Assembly (NCBI RefSeq): GCF_006716695.1 | Contig: NZ_VFPN01000002.1 | Span: forward strand, 310,001 to 374,000 | Direction: 5' to 3' | Source of the DNA: Klugiella xanthotipulae | GTDB lineage: Bacteria > Actinomycetota > Actinomycetes > Actinomycetales > Microbacteriaceae | DNA: 64,000 nucleotides | Shown: one piece after another, positions 40,268 to 50,100 of the stretch | Layout: each line of letters begins with the position of its first letter | How positions within the stretch are numbered: position 1 is the stretch's first letter | Made by a program: the position numbers and the translations under genes | Notes under the pieces: model-generated | What the model was told of the DNA's origin: nothing | Database searches by the model: none | What the model saw: the letters and a program-made list of their open reading frames with translations, nothing else

Positions 40268-41659
40268 TTATGAGGATACGTCACGAGCGACGGTCTCGCT
40301 CGCCAACGCGGTCGGCTCGGCCAGGTATTCTGCCGACAGTAACCGGTACGACCGCGTCAGGAACGCGCCGAGCGCCAACAGCACCATCACGAGACCGGCG
40401 AAAAAGAAGACGAGTGCGATTCCCCGCGCGTCGCCCTCACCCAGTAGCCAGCCCCAGGAGGCCTGCCCAGCATCCGTCTTCATATACGGGATAATGCCGA
40501 ACTCTGCGATCGGGGCGATCAGGAACGCCGTGATCGGGGCTGCGGCCGCCTCAAACGCCTGCGCGAACCCAAACACGCGCCCCTGCCTGCGGTACGGCAC
40601 CACCTTCTGAATCACGGTCTGCTCCGACGCCTCGACCGCCGGAATAATCATCATGTACACCCAGATCCCGGCCACATAGAGCCACCACCACTCCCGGATC
40701 GTGAAGAGCGAGCCGAGGAGCCCCATGAACACCACGAGCAGCAGCATCGTGCGAATCGGGTTACGGCCCAGCCCGAAACGGGCGATCAGGAGCCCACCCA
40801 CGATGAAGCCCGTCGCTGCGACCCCAAACACCATACCCCACAGCTGAACGGGGAACAGCTCCAGCCCGTACGGATCCATCAGCGCCATGTACACGCCGCC
40901 GATCAGGTTATTGAAGGTTGAAAAGATGATCAGCGCAAACAGCCCGGGGGCGGACCGGATCGCAGCGATACTCCCGCGTAGGTCAACGGCGGGCGCGTGA
41001 CCGTCCTCCGCATGGGGCTTCTCCTCCGGGATGCGCACAAACATGAGGTGCACCAGCGTCACCGCCGTCAACGCGACCGCAATCGCGAGGGCCCACCCCA
41101 TCCCGAGGAAACCGATCGCCAGCCCGCTAAACACGCTCGTCACGATAAAACCGACCCCCTGCACCATGCCGACGAGCCCGTTCGCGTTGGCGTGGCGTTC
41201 CTCCGGGACCAACAGGGTCACCGTGGTGGACAGCGCAACATTGCGCATATTCTCCACGACCGCCCCGCACAGGATAGTCCCGGCAAAAACCCAAAAAAGC
41301 GGCCCACCGAGGTCGAGTATCACGACCTCGGGAAAGGCCAGGTACAGCGCACCAGCCAGCGAGAAGGCAGCGAGGGTCACCATGCTCGCCAGCACCATCA
41401 CCCGGCGCTTGCGATGCCGGTCCACCATCGTGCCAAACCCGATCGAGAAAGCCGCCACGAGCAGCATGTAGGCCCCGCCCACAATACCGGTGGCCAACAC
41501 GGAGCGGGTCTCCAGGTACACCCAGAAGGTGAGTGCGAACCAGAGGAAGGAGGTGGTCACATTGGCGATCAGCGTGTTGACGAGGACCTGCGCAAACGTG
41601 CCCGCACCCCCCGCGGGCGGTGTGTGCTGTGCGACGGTCTGCGATGACGGCTCCACCAT
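40268..41659 (-). CDS. MFS transporter (12-helix, MFS_3/DHA3-like)
   Basis: This 463-residue major facilitator protein has about 12 membrane helices. The cytoplasmic loop after helix 2 has the motif-A relative GTMVDRHRKRRVMVLASM, and the second half starts with GLFALIIFSTFNNLIGGVYM. The pattern is that of macrolide- or siderophore-exporter-like DHA3 proteins. The C-terminal tail is polar. No regulator is next to it. The substrate is not predictable. Confidence 0.87.
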   Translation of the reverse strand: MVEPSSQTVAQHTPPAGGAGTFAQVLVNTLIANVTTSFLWFALTFWVYLETRSVLATGIVGGAYMLLVAAFSIGFGTMVDRHRKRRVMVLASMVTLAAFSLAGALYLAFPEVVILDLGGPLFWVFAGTILCGAVVENMRNVALSTTVTLLVPEERHANANGLVGMVQGVGFIVTSVFSGLAIGFLGMGWALAIAVALTAVTLVHLMFVRIPEEKPHAEDGHAPAVDLRGSIAAIRSAPGLFALIIFSTFNNLIGGVYMALMDPYGLELFPVQLWGMVFGVAATGFIVGGLLIARFGLGRNPIRTMLLLVVFMGLLGSLFTIREWWWLYVAGIWVYMMIIPAVEASEQTVIQKVVPYRRQGRVFGFAQAFEAAAAPITAFLIAPIAEFGIIPYMKTDAGQASWGWLLGEGDARGIALVFFFAGLVMVLLALGAFLTRSYRLLSAEYLAEPTALASETVARDVSS

Positions 41660-41670
41660 GGCATTAAGAA

Positions 41671-42002
41671 TACGTTGACAGGGGAGCGTCTACCAGTGCA
41701 GAAATCAGTTTCTCGGGGTGTCCCGGAACCTCGCTCTGCGCGGCGCGCCTGTACGGCACATCGGATGAACCGTCCGCCGAAGCCGACGACCTCATCAACA
41801 TCGCACTCGACATCGCGCAACATGCGGGAACACCTACCGGCAAGCGCCAGCCCACATTCGCAGCGTGCTCAAGCTGCACCTCTTCGACACGGTCTTCCTC
41901 CCCGTCGAGGAAGAAGATCAGCACCAGATCAACGCAATCTATCAAGCGCCGTTCGATGTCATTTACAGTGAAGCCACGCGCGGCCCCCTCCTGCAGGCTT
42001 GA
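41671..42002 (+). pseudogene. Degraded gene fragment, family not recognised
   Basis: Two plus-strand frames show coding-type composition with G/C at third positions. The first reads CPGTSLCAARLYGTSDEPS to ADDLINIALDIAQHAG, up to about 41835. The next frame reads AHIRSVLKLHLFDTVFLPVE to APFDVIYSEATRGPLLQA and stops at TGA 42002. They would form one protein if a frameshift near 41835-41845 is corrected. There is no start codon or ribosome-binding site in good position. I do not recognise the family. It is probably the tail of a lost gene. Confidence 0.4.
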
Positions 42003-42040
42003 AACGCACCCCCTGGAAGGCTCTCGCCACACAAGCAAAA

Positions 42041-42073
42041 CGAAAGATCCCGCCGAAACCGGTGGGATCTTTC
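42041..42073 (-). terminator. Intrinsic terminator of the tRNA gene
   Basis: A 10-bp stem, GAAAGATCCC with GGGATCTTTC (42042-42051 and 42064-42073), is extended by inner pairs. On the minus strand it is followed by CGTTTTGC. Confidence 0.8.
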
Positions 42074-42131
42074 TGAACTCACTGTCTGATAATCTTCATT
42101 GCTTTTGCCACAGGCCCGAGCCAGATCATCG

Positions 42132-42207
42132 TGGTGGACCTGAGGGGAATTGAACCCCTGACCTCTTCGATGCGAACGAAGCGCGCTACCAACTGCGCCA
42201 CAGGCCC
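42132..42207 (-). tRNA. tRNA-Ala (anticodon CGC)
   Basis: The minus strand folds into a complete cloverleaf. The acceptor stem is GGGCCTG/CAGGTCC, the D stem GCGC/GCGC, the anticodon stem CTTCG/CGAAG with loop TTCGCAT (anticodon CGC, alanine codon GCG), and the T arm AGGGG-TTCAATT-CCCCT. The 3' CCA is encoded. An intrinsic terminator follows about 60 bases downstream. Confidence 0.95.
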
Positions 42208-42237
42208 ATATACAACTCGAAAAGACTATCACGTCCG

Positions 42238-43107
42238 CTAATGCCGCAGGTACCCCGCCCGGGCAAAAAGGTACAGTCCGTAGTTCACAAACCCCACGGC
42301 CACGACCGTGAGCAGGATCGAACCCGAGGGCAGCCCCGCGAGGTGCTTGAGCGCCCCGTCGAGGCCGCCCGCCTGGCTCGCATCGGTGAAGACCGCAGCC
42401 GCCACAAACAGCAACCCCACAACCACCAGAGCCAACCCTTTCGTCACGTGGCCGATCACGCCAAAGATGCGCACCACGGTATCCATTGCTCCGGAAATCG
42501 TCGCCAGGTCTTCGCGAAAGTTTTGCGAGGCCCCCCGAAAAATCAGGCCACCACCCAGGCCACCCACTACCCCGCCCAGGGTAATCAGCACCAGGATGCC
42601 GCCGGGCGTCGCGATCATCTCACTACTGAAGATCTGTGCATTCCTGTCGGCATCCGAGTGCCCGCCCGCTGCAAAAACCATCGCGGTGATGCCGATACCG
42701 GCGTACCCCAGAGACTTACCCACGTCCTTTAACCGCCGCCACAGCAGGGTGGTTCGGGAGGGGGCCGTGACCCGGGCCGCATCCGTCAGCTGCCACACCG
42801 CGAGTCCCAGCAGACCACCCGCGGCACCCCACACCAGCAACGCACCGCCCCAGTTGGCGGTGAGCGCCGCGAGCGCCCCCGCCTGGTCGGCCTCGCCCTC
42901 ACCCGTCCAGGCAAGGCGGAGAGCAATAAGCCCAATCATGCCGTGGACCACGCCAGTAGCCGCGAGGCCGGAGCGGGCAAAGTTCCGCACGGTCCTGTTC
43001 TGGGTGGCGTGTTGAGCGGCTTCCTTGGCACGGATCCGCGCCTCAGCTCGGCGGTCGGCTGCCGGTGTCTGGGGGATGCTCTCCCCCGTGGGAGGAGACC
43101 CGGCCAC
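42238..43107 (-). CDS. DUF1206-family membrane protein
   Basis: This 289-residue protein of the DUF1206 family typically has six membrane helices in three pairs. Each pair begins with a motif like FARSGLAATGVVHGMIGLIAL, seen here also as KSLGYAGIGITAMVFA and GHVTKGLALVVVGLLFVAAA. I chose GTG 43107, two bases after the upstream gene's TAA; the frame continues upstream but without family similarity. The function is unknown. Confidence 0.85.
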   Translation of the reverse strand: MAGSPPTGESIPQTPAADRRAEARIRAKEAAQHATQNRTVRNFARSGLAATGVVHGMIGLIALRLAWTGEGEADQAGALAALTANWGGALLVWGAAGGLLGLAVWQLTDAARVTAPSRTTLLWRRLKDVGKSLGYAGIGITAMVFAAGGHSDADRNAQIFSSEMIATPGGILVLITLGGVVGGLGGGLIFRGASQNFREDLATISGAMDTVVRIFGVIGHVTKGLALVVVGLLFVAAAVFTDASQAGGLDGALKHLAGLPSGSILLTVVAVGFVNYGLYLFARAGYLRH

Positions 43108-43108
43108 G

Positions 43109-44260
43109 TTATCCGACAGAACGGCGACGACGCAGCACGTCGTCCAAGTTACCCAGTCCGGGCTCTGCCTCCTCGACAATACCCATCGAGCGCAGGCTTG
43201 TCGCATCAATCGGGGTGCGAGCATCCCGGGGGGCACGCTCCGACACGCGAGGACGCTCGACCCGGGGAGTAGAGCTCTCCACATCAAAGACCTCACTGGA
43301 CGGAGCGGACACCTTTTTCGCGGCAGCAGGGGTCGATACTTCGCGCTGAACGAGGCGGCGGACCTCGGCCGACAGCTCCGCAGCGCGACGACTGCGGGCC
43401 TCCGCCTCGGCCGCGGCCAGGGCCTGGTCGGCAGCGCTCGTGTGGGACAGGTACAGGGGTTTGGGTAGCGGGCGGGGGGTCCAGGAACGGTCCCGGGTCT
43501 CCTCAGCCGGGGCTGCTACGGGCAGCTGGGCAGCCTCCTCCGCAGCGAAATCACGGAACGCGGGAGCGCGAGGGGCGACAGGCTTTGTCTTCCGAGGTGC
43601 CAGCGCACGCAACGCAAGCAGCCCGGCGACAGCAACTACGAGACCCACAACCAGCGTCAGGGAGGAACCTCCCGCTGTTAACGTCACGCCGCCGATGACG
43701 GCCACAACGACACCGACACACATCAGCAGGGTCACGCACGCACGCACGCGGCGGGCACGCGCCTGCCGGGCTCGCCGCACGACATCGCTCACTCCACGCC
43801 GGGGTGCCTGATCTGTGTTCACGTTCTTCGCCTCCACCTGTGCCGCACGCATTGCACGCGCGGGCTGCGTTTGTACTGACGCCGCGGTCCGAGCCGCCTT
43901 CGCCGCCTGGGCCGCCGCGGTGCGAGCCTCTTTCTCTGCCCGGGCAGCCTCGGCCTCAGCCTGGACCACCTGCTTACGATGCTCAGCCTCCAGCTTGCGC
44001 CGCTCTGCCTCGTCTCGGGCCCGGGAAGACTTCAGGATACGCTCCTGGGCGGCCGCCTCTCGAGCGTTCGCCTCCAACCGGACCTCATCGGGAACCTCGG
44101 TTGTCTCGGCAAGCAGACGCAGCGTGCGCTGGATGCGCAGAGCGTTCTGTTCGGTGGCCGAAAACTGTCGTCTACGGATCCACTGGGGGAGAAAGTATAC
44201 GGCCCACAGCCCGGCGGTAATTGCTACGACCACACCACCGCCCAGCACATCACCCGTCAT
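43109..44260 (-). CDS. GlpR/SepX-like membrane protein of the divisome
   Basis: The 383-residue protein has an N-terminal helix (about 6-24, TAGLWAVYFLPQWIRRR), a long charged coiled-coil-like segment (about 68-120), two helices (about 170-215) and a disordered tail. This matches the Rv0996-type protein, which in Corynebacterium (GlpR) and Streptomyces (SepX) has been linked to cell division. The context supports it: rimJ and galU lie upstream as in Mycobacterium. The moeA-like gene (glp) that normally separates galU and rimJ is absent here. Confidence 0.68.
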   Translation of the reverse strand: MTGDVLGGGVVVAITAGLWAVYFLPQWIRRRQFSATEQNALRIQRTLRLLAETTEVPDEVRLEANAREAAAQERILKSSRARDEAERRKLEAEHRKQVVQAEAEAARAEKEARTAAAQAAKAARTAASVQTQPARAMRAAQVEAKNVNTDQAPRRGVSDVVRRARQARARRVRACVTLLMCVGVVVAVIGGVTLTAGGSSLTLVVGLVVAVAGLLALRALAPRKTKPVAPRAPAFRDFAAEEAAQLPVAAPAEETRDRSWTPRPLPKPLYLSHTSAADQALAAAEAEARSRRAAELSAEVRRLVQREVSTPAAAKKVSAPSSEVFDVESSTPRVERPRVSERAPRDARTPIDATSLRSMGIVEEAEPGLGNLDDVLRRRRSVG

Positions 44261-44326
44261 GCCTCAAGAGTAGGAGACGAAACCTTCGAGTACCCTGTTA
44301 GCGAACGGCGTGTTCAAACCGCAGAA

Positions 44327-44941
44327 TTACGACGGGGTGCCGGATTCTCGGCCCACAAGCCACCGGGCAAGCACCCCGGCGGGCACCTCCTCAGCCACGA
44401 GGGCGAAGCATTTGTGGTCGCGCCACTCACCGTCAATGTGAATGTAACGCTCACGCAGCCCCTCGTAACGGAAACGCAGCTTCTCAACCACCCGCAACGA
44501 GGGACCATTCTCTGGTCGGATACAGATCTCCATCCGGTGCAGACCCCGACCCGAAAAAAAATAATCCGTTACGAGCGCAACCGCAGTGGGGGTGATGCCC
44601 AAACCGGCGAACTCCTCAGCCACCCAGTAGCCCAGGGAGGCGGAGGCCAGCGAGCCCCCCGTAATCCCCGAAACCGAGAGCTGGCCGGCAAGTCGTCCAC
44701 GGTACTCAATCAGGTAGGGCATCCCCTGGCCGGTCCGGGCATTCGCCTGGAGATTACGCACAGATTGCCGCACACTGTATTGACCCACAAGGGGCCCCGC
44801 AACGCCGGGGAGGCTTGCCTCCCACTTCTGAAGCCAGTGCCGGTTGGCCAGAAGGATACTCTCCAACTCGCGTGCATCCCGCAGGCGAATCGGCCGAACG
44901 GTCACGTCACCGTGTTCCAGCGTGGGCGCAAGCTCAGCCAT
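44327..44941 (-). CDS. RimJ/RimL-type GNAT N-acetyltransferase
   Basis: This 204-residue acetyltransferase probably modifies a protein N terminus. GNAT motifs are visible: VRPIRLRDARELESIL at the front, LGYWVAEEFAGLGITPTAVALVTDYFF (motif A for acetyl-CoA binding), and IRPENGPSLRVVEKLRFRYEG (motif B). It lies between galU and the GlpR-like gene, matching Rv0995 in Mycobacterium. The substrate is not predictable; a ribosomal protein is only one option. Confidence 0.88.
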   Translation of the reverse strand: MAELAPTLEHGDVTVRPIRLRDARELESILLANRHWLQKWEASLPGVAGPLVGQYSVRQSVRNLQANARTGQGMPYLIEYRGRLAGQLSVSGITGGSLASASLGYWVAEEFAGLGITPTAVALVTDYFFSGRGLHRMEICIRPENGPSLRVVEKLRFRYEGLRERYIHIDGEWRDHKCFALVAEEVPAGVLARWLVGRESGTPS

Positions 44942-44980
44942 TCCTACCCCCTTGAGTGGGCTGTACAGCGAATCGGTGGT

Positions 44981-45874
44981 CTAATCGAGCTCACTCGCAA
45001 ACGTTTTGATCCAGTCGCGCAATTCGGGGCCGAGGTCCTCCCGATCAACGGCCAGGCGGATAATAGCCTTGATCCAGTCGGCGCGATCACCGGTGTCGTA
45101 GCGGCGCCCACGAAATACAACACCGTAGACCCCGCCCGCGATGCTCTCGTCAACCGCGAGGGTCTGCAGCGCATCCGTCAACTGGATCTCGCCGCCACGA
45201 CCGGGGGCGGTTTTGTCGAGCACGTCGAAGATTTCGGGTCGGAGCACGTAACGACCGATGATGGCCAGGTTGGAGGGGGCTTCCTCTGCGGAGGGCTTCT
45301 CAACAAGACCCGTCACCCGCACAACATTCGGGTCGTCAGTGGGATCGACCGCGGCGGCACCGTACAGATGAATCTGCGACGGCTCCACCTCCATCAGCGC
45401 AATAACGGTGGCTTGGCGGGCCTCGGACTCCGAAATCATGGTGGTGAGGAGCGGGTCACGCTCATCAATCAGATCATCGCCCAGCAGGACGGCAAAGGCC
45501 TCATTACCCACGTGTTTACGGGCACGAGAGACCGCGTGACCCAGCCCCTTGGGCTCACCCTGTCGCACAAAGTGAACATCGGCCAGGTCGGTGGATTTCG
45601 TCACACGGTCGAGACGGTCCTGGTCTCCCTTGCCTGCCAGGGTGGACTCCAACTCCGGCACACTGTCGAAGTGGTTGGCCAGGTTGTTCTTATTGCGCCC
45701 CACAATGATGAGAACATCCTGGAGACCGGCACCGGCCGCCTCCTCCACCACATATTGGATGGCCGGCTTATCGACAACCGGTAGCATCTCCTTCGGCATC
45801 GCCTTGGTGGCCGGCAAGAACCGGGTACCTAGTCCCGCGGCGGGGATGACAGCTTTTCTTACCTTGTAGGTCAT
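44981..45874 (-). CDS. galU: UTP-glucose-1-phosphate uridylyltransferase
   Basis: GalU makes UDP-glucose from UTP and glucose 1-phosphate, a precursor for wall and capsule sugars including the exopolysaccharide locus in this window. The 297-residue protein shows the nucleotide-binding AVIPAAGLGTRFLPATKAMPKEMLPVVDKPAIQY, then VRQGEPKGLGHAVSRA, FAVLLGDDLI and EKPSAEEAPSNLAIIGRYVL. Length and motifs are normal. It is the first gene of the galU-rimJ-glpR-like block, divergent from the cyclo-ligase gene. Confidence 0.95.
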   Translation of the reverse strand: MTYKVRKAVIPAAGLGTRFLPATKAMPKEMLPVVDKPAIQYVVEEAAGAGLQDVLIIVGRNKNNLANHFDSVPELESTLAGKGDQDRLDRVTKSTDLADVHFVRQGEPKGLGHAVSRARKHVGNEAFAVLLGDDLIDERDPLLTTMISESEARQATVIALMEVEPSQIHLYGAAAVDPTDDPNVVRVTGLVEKPSAEEAPSNLAIIGRYVLRPEIFDVLDKTAPGRGGEIQLTDALQTLAVDESIAGGVYGVVFRGRRYDTGDRADWIKAIIRLAVDREDLGPELRDWIKTFASELD

Positions 45875-45941
45875 AACGAATACTTTAGCCCCGCGGAGAT
45901 CGTCTTAGGTTGAATCCCGCACGACAGTTAAACTGTCCCCC

Positions 45942-46523
45942 ATGACCAATGATGTCGATAGACAGAAAAAGGCTCTCCGCGCAGAAATACGGGAGCGCCG
46001 GCGTAACGTGCCCAGTATCACCGCCGACCGCTACGCGGCCGGCCTCACCGACGAACTTATTAACCTCGTAAATCATTACAAAGCCCGTTCGTTTTCCTGT
46101 TATCTCCCCGCCGGGTTTGAACCCAACACACGGCCCTTCCTGAACTGGGCCCACGACAAAGGTCTCCGCGCCCTCTTCCCCGTGTCACGCGAGGACGGCC
46201 TCCTCGACTGGGTGGTGGGCGATGGTGAGAGCGAACGCGAGGGCCTCCTGGGGGTGCCCGAGGCTGTTGGTGAAATCCTCAGCCCCATGGCCGTCAACGA
46301 CGTTGATCTGATGATCATCCCCGCCTGCGCCGTCGATGCGACGGGAATGCGGGTGGGGTGGGGTCGCGGCTACTTCGACAAGACCATCGGTTCGATGGAA
46401 ACCCACCCGCCCATCTACGCCGTCATCTTCGACACAGAATTAGTTGATACGGTTCCACAGGACCTTCACGATCAGCCCGTCTCGGGAGTTGTAACTCCCA
46501 CCCGAACCATCACTTTCGCCTAA
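45942..46523 (+). CDS. 5-formyltetrahydrofolate cyclo-ligase
   Basis: The 193-residue enzyme converts 5-formyl-THF to 5,10-methenyl-THF using ATP, returning stored folate to the active pool. The front has KKALRAEIRERRRNV (basic, ATP and substrate contacts), and the C-terminal half has DLMIIPACAVDATGMRVGWGRGYFDKTI, the family signature with its Gly-rich loop and YFD. The fmdB-type gene follows after 14 bases, as in Rv0992c-Rv0991c. Confidence 0.93.
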   Translation: MTNDVDRQKKALRAEIRERRRNVPSITADRYAAGLTDELINLVNHYKARSFSCYLPAGFEPNTRPFLNWAHDKGLRALFPVSREDGLLDWVVGDGESEREGLLGVPEAVGEILSPMAVNDVDLMIIPACAVDATGMRVGWGRGYFDKTIGSMETHPPIYAVIFDTELVDTVPQDLHDQPVSGVVTPTRTITFA

Positions 46524-46537
46524 AGGACAATAACCCG

Positions 46538-46891
46538 GTGCCTACCTACTCGTATCGCTGCACGCAGTGCCACAACGCTTTTGACATCCGCCAGGAGTTC
46601 TCGGATGCCTCGCTCACCGACTGTCCCGAGTGTGGTGGCCGCCTTCGCAAGGTATTCAACTCGATTGGCGTAACGTTCAACGGGTCGGGTTTCTACCGGA
46701 CCGACTCGCGTGCAGGCGGTTCCCCCGCGGGCGTTGGCGCGTCGGCATCCAGTTCGAGCGAGGGGACAGGTTCGTCGTCCTCTTCCGGCTCCTCCGCGTC
46801 AGTTGCCTCGTCCGGTTCAACAACGTCTGGTTCTTCGTCCAGCGCGGCGAGTTCGGCCGGTTCATCCTCTGGCAGCGCATCCGGCTCCTAG
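46538..46891 (+). CDS. FmdB-type zinc-ribbon protein with Ser/Gly-rich tail
   Basis: The first 55 of 117 residues form an FmdB/CxxC_CxxC zinc ribbon (YRCTQCHNAF and DCPECGG). A low-complexity tail of almost only Ser, Gly, Ala and Thr follows. The mycobacterial relative (Rv0991c) has been linked to redox-regulated chaperone activity. It starts at GTG 46538 in a two-gene unit with the cyclo-ligase. The tail length probably varies between strains because of its repetitive codons. Confidence 0.87.
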   Translation: MPTYSYRCTQCHNAFDIRQEFSDASLTDCPECGGRLRKVFNSIGVTFNGSGFYRTDSRAGGSPAGVGASASSSSEGTGSSSSSGSSASVASSGSTTSGSSSSAASSAGSSSGSASGS

Positions 46892-46898
46892 AGTGTTA

Positions 46899-46923
46899 GC
46901 CCACCTCATCCGGGACGGTGGGC
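46899..46923. terminator. Short terminator-like hairpin
   Basis: A 7-bp stem, GCCCACC/GGTGGGC (46899-46905 and 46917-46923), lies between the convergent FmdB-type and RPPHW genes. It is weak and has no T tract. Confidence 0.4.
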
Positions 46924-46960
46924 GATAAGGAGCCACCCGGCACCCACCGAAGGAACCAGG

Positions 46961-47161
46961 CTACCCCCAGTGCGGAGGCCTGTTGCGCAACAGGTCACCG
47001 TCGTTGCCCTCGGCCCGATCTCCCCACGACTCGTCACTATCCTCGCTCGCCAGGGTGGGGTCTAGGCCACCCTGAGGTCGTTCATCCGTTCCGGGGACGG
47101 CCGGACGCACAACGCGTCGGGAGACGCGCTTTCTCGACCTCTTCGGCTCGGTATCCGGCAC
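46961..47161 (-). CDS. Small RPPHW-tail protein downstream of the helicase-like gene
   Basis: This 66-residue polar protein has a basic front (KRSRKRVSRRVVRP), an acidic middle (EDSDESWGDRAEGNDGD) and the terminus LRNRPPHWG. An RPPHW-like end is, as I recall, typical of small actinobacterial proteins encoded beside the large ATPase gene. GTG 47159-47161 sits four bases past that gene's stop, which implies translational coupling. The function is unknown. Confidence 0.55.
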   Translation of the reverse strand: MPDTEPKRSRKRVSRRVVRPAVPGTDERPQGGLDPTLASEDSDESWGDRAEGNDGDLLRNRPPHWG

Positions 47162-47165
47162 GACC

Positions 47166-50100
47166 CTAGTTCTGTTTCGCGCGGACGACGGTCTCATGTG
47201 CCGATACCTCGCCACGGGACGAAGCTGAGTCGGTGTAACCAATCACACCGGCAATCCGCAGGGCCACGGCATCCGGATCGCTGAAAAGGTCGAAACTGTG
47301 GACCCGGAGGTAGTGCCAACCGAGACGTCGCAGAACCGCAGGACGCAGGCGCAGCGCCTCACGCAAACTCATCGAGGCGAGCAAAAAATCGGTCTCCACG
47401 GCGATGGCCCGGCCGCGGTAAGACGCGACAAGCGGCAACACCCCACGATAGTTCACGGCGACCTCCAAACCAAGCGCGCGTAGGCGCTCGGCCAGGTCGG
47501 TGACCATAGGGTCATCGCTCGTGGCGGCCAGTTCCTCCGAAACGAGGCCCTCATCGGCGGCCAACACCTCGGCCAGTGCAGCGACACCGTGACGGCGGCG
47601 GCTCTCGTCCAGGTCGTTGGGCCGGAAGCACGACACGATCGTCATACCGCGGCGCGCGCGGGTCATCGCAACGGCCAACAACCGTTCGCCACCCGGGCGC
47701 GCCAGCGCGCCAAAGTTGGAGAGCACTCGCCCGTGCGGTGTACGGCCGTAGCCCACCGAGAAAATCACACGGTCACGGCTCTGGGCCGTGGCCTGTTCCA
47801 GCGTCATCACGGCAAACGGCTCCGCCCGATCGCCCAGCAGGAATTCACCCAGATCTTGACGCTGGGCAAACGCGAGCAGGACCGCCTGGTGCACACGCAC
47901 CGCGTGCCGAGCGCTGGCCGTAATGACCATGAGGGATTCCTGGGGACGCTGGACGGCGTGCGCAATAACCAGCTCAACGACGCGGTTGACCTCAGCATCC
48001 GTACTCTCGACCGCACCCGTGACCCGATCCGGCAGCGCGTGCCCGCCCGTGACAAAGTCGTAGCTGAGACTGTGGTGCCCCAGGAAGCTACCGGCCCAGG
48101 GCAAAGACACAATCTGGTTGGCATAGAAGCGCGAGTTAATGAGCTCGGCCAGATCCTCACCGCCCGCACGATAGCTGCGGGTGAGTTTGTAGGTGGGTAG
48201 GAGGTCGCTGAGGACCGAAAGCGCGGAGCGGGCGTGGAGTTCGTCCACATCACTCTCAACGGCAGCCTCGTCCTGTGGCACGGTGATCGCGAGCTCGAAA
48301 CTGCACGGGGTCTGGGTAACGGGATCGCCAAAAGCGACCACCTGACGGGCACGACGGATGGCCCCCACATTCTCAACAAGGGTTGTGGCTCCGGCATCGA
48401 CCAGAAGAACAGCGTCAAACGTGAGGTGTTCGGGGAGCTGGGCCACCTCGTAGGGGCTCACCATCCACACGGGGGCCAGTAGATCCATCAGGTGCGGTGC
48501 CGAGTCAACCAGCAGGGTAGGAACGGCGCGGTCCGCACGCAGCAGACTGCGCAGGGCCACCGCCTCGTCCGGATAATCGAGCAGGGCAATTTTCCACGCC
48601 GCGGCACGCTGTGCAGAGAGTACCCGACCGTTGGCTGACGAGTGGGCGTCATCCACCAGCTTAAAATCAGCCTCCAAACGGTCAAGCACGGAGGTATTGG
48701 CGCTCAAAAGCGCCTTATTACCCTGAAGCATCCGCTCCAGCGCCGACTGCCACCAGGCCTGGTCCAGTTCGGCGGCAACCCGGTCAGAGGCCACGTGCCG
48801 TGCCGAGAGATCGTCAAGCAGCGGGCTCAGGTGGGCATTGTTCAGCCGCTCCAACAGGGCGGTGCGCTCCTGGATATTCTGCAAAACCTCGGATTCCTCG
48901 GCCAACGACCCCAGCACCCGAGCCACCGACGCAATCGGCATCTCTTTAAACTCGTTATCGGTTCCGGTTGTCCCCAAAACCGCGTCAAGGGCGGCGCAGT
49001 CTTCGTAGACCGTCTGGTAGCTCACGAGAACATCGGAGATACCTACGGGAACCTCGGGACGCGCACCGGCGACAGACGTGTAGCGCTGCCAGAGAAGACG
49101 CTGCTGCTGAATCTGCCGCAACCGCTCGAGCATATCCGTGACGTTAACACCGGGGCGCACATACTCGCGCGCCAGGCGGCGCAGGCGACGACGGTTAGCC
49201 TGGGGCATCTCATCAGCCCCACCCCGCGTGGCGTGGGCGGCAATGATCTCGGTAAGTGAGCGATCATAGACTTCGGGCGTGAACCGGTCAAGCGTCTCAC
49301 GAATGCCCATCAGGAGGCGCAGGTAGATACCCAACTCGGCCAGGGTTTCGTAGGGACGCATCGAGGTCTGCTGGATAAGCCTGTCCGCCAACTCACGCAG
49401 CCGGGGGAACTCCCGCTCAGACAGGGCTTGGGCGGTGGCGTGGGCCTGGCGGGCATCCTCGGTTCGGGTAAAGGTAACGCCGTACCAGGGCGAGTCGTCC
49501 GGACCATACTGGAACTGGCCGAGGGAGGCCGACAACGAGAGCGTCTCGGCGATGCCGACACGGTCACGGGCTAAAGCGTCCAAGGCAATATCGTCGAGGC
49601 GCGCCGTGGTAGCCGGGGGATGATCCGTCACGGCCAGCCTGGTGAGTTCACGCACGGCCTCCAGCGGCGAAATTCCGAGCGCCGGGTCAACCGTTTCCAG
49701 GGCACATTGGTAATCCAGCAATACCCGGCGCAGGCGCACCAGGGCATCGTCTACATCGCCCATGGGTGGAGCGTGGACGGTCTCATTGCGTTTGATGGAC
49801 TCCACCAGGTTGCGGCGCAACAGGCGCGGGGATACGGCGATGCCATTGAGCCCCACACGGGCAAGTCGGTGGCTGATGCCGTCCAACGTAGCGCGGCGCG
49901 GAGACACGATCAGTACGCGACGGTTGCGTCCGATGAGAGCACTGGCGGCATTGACCACTGTCTGCGTTCCTCCGGTGCCGGGCAGGGTCTGCACCACAAC
50001 CGAGTGACCCGCCTCAATCTGGGCAATCACCTCATCCTGCTCGCTATCCGTATCGAGTAAGAGCCGGTCAGTCTCGGGCGAGCGATTATTGGGGGGCGTG

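Noticed and set aside
43979-45784. 601-codon plus-strand frame across galU and rimJ
   Set aside because: It is a shadow of two well-supported minus-strand genes and has no recognisable domain.
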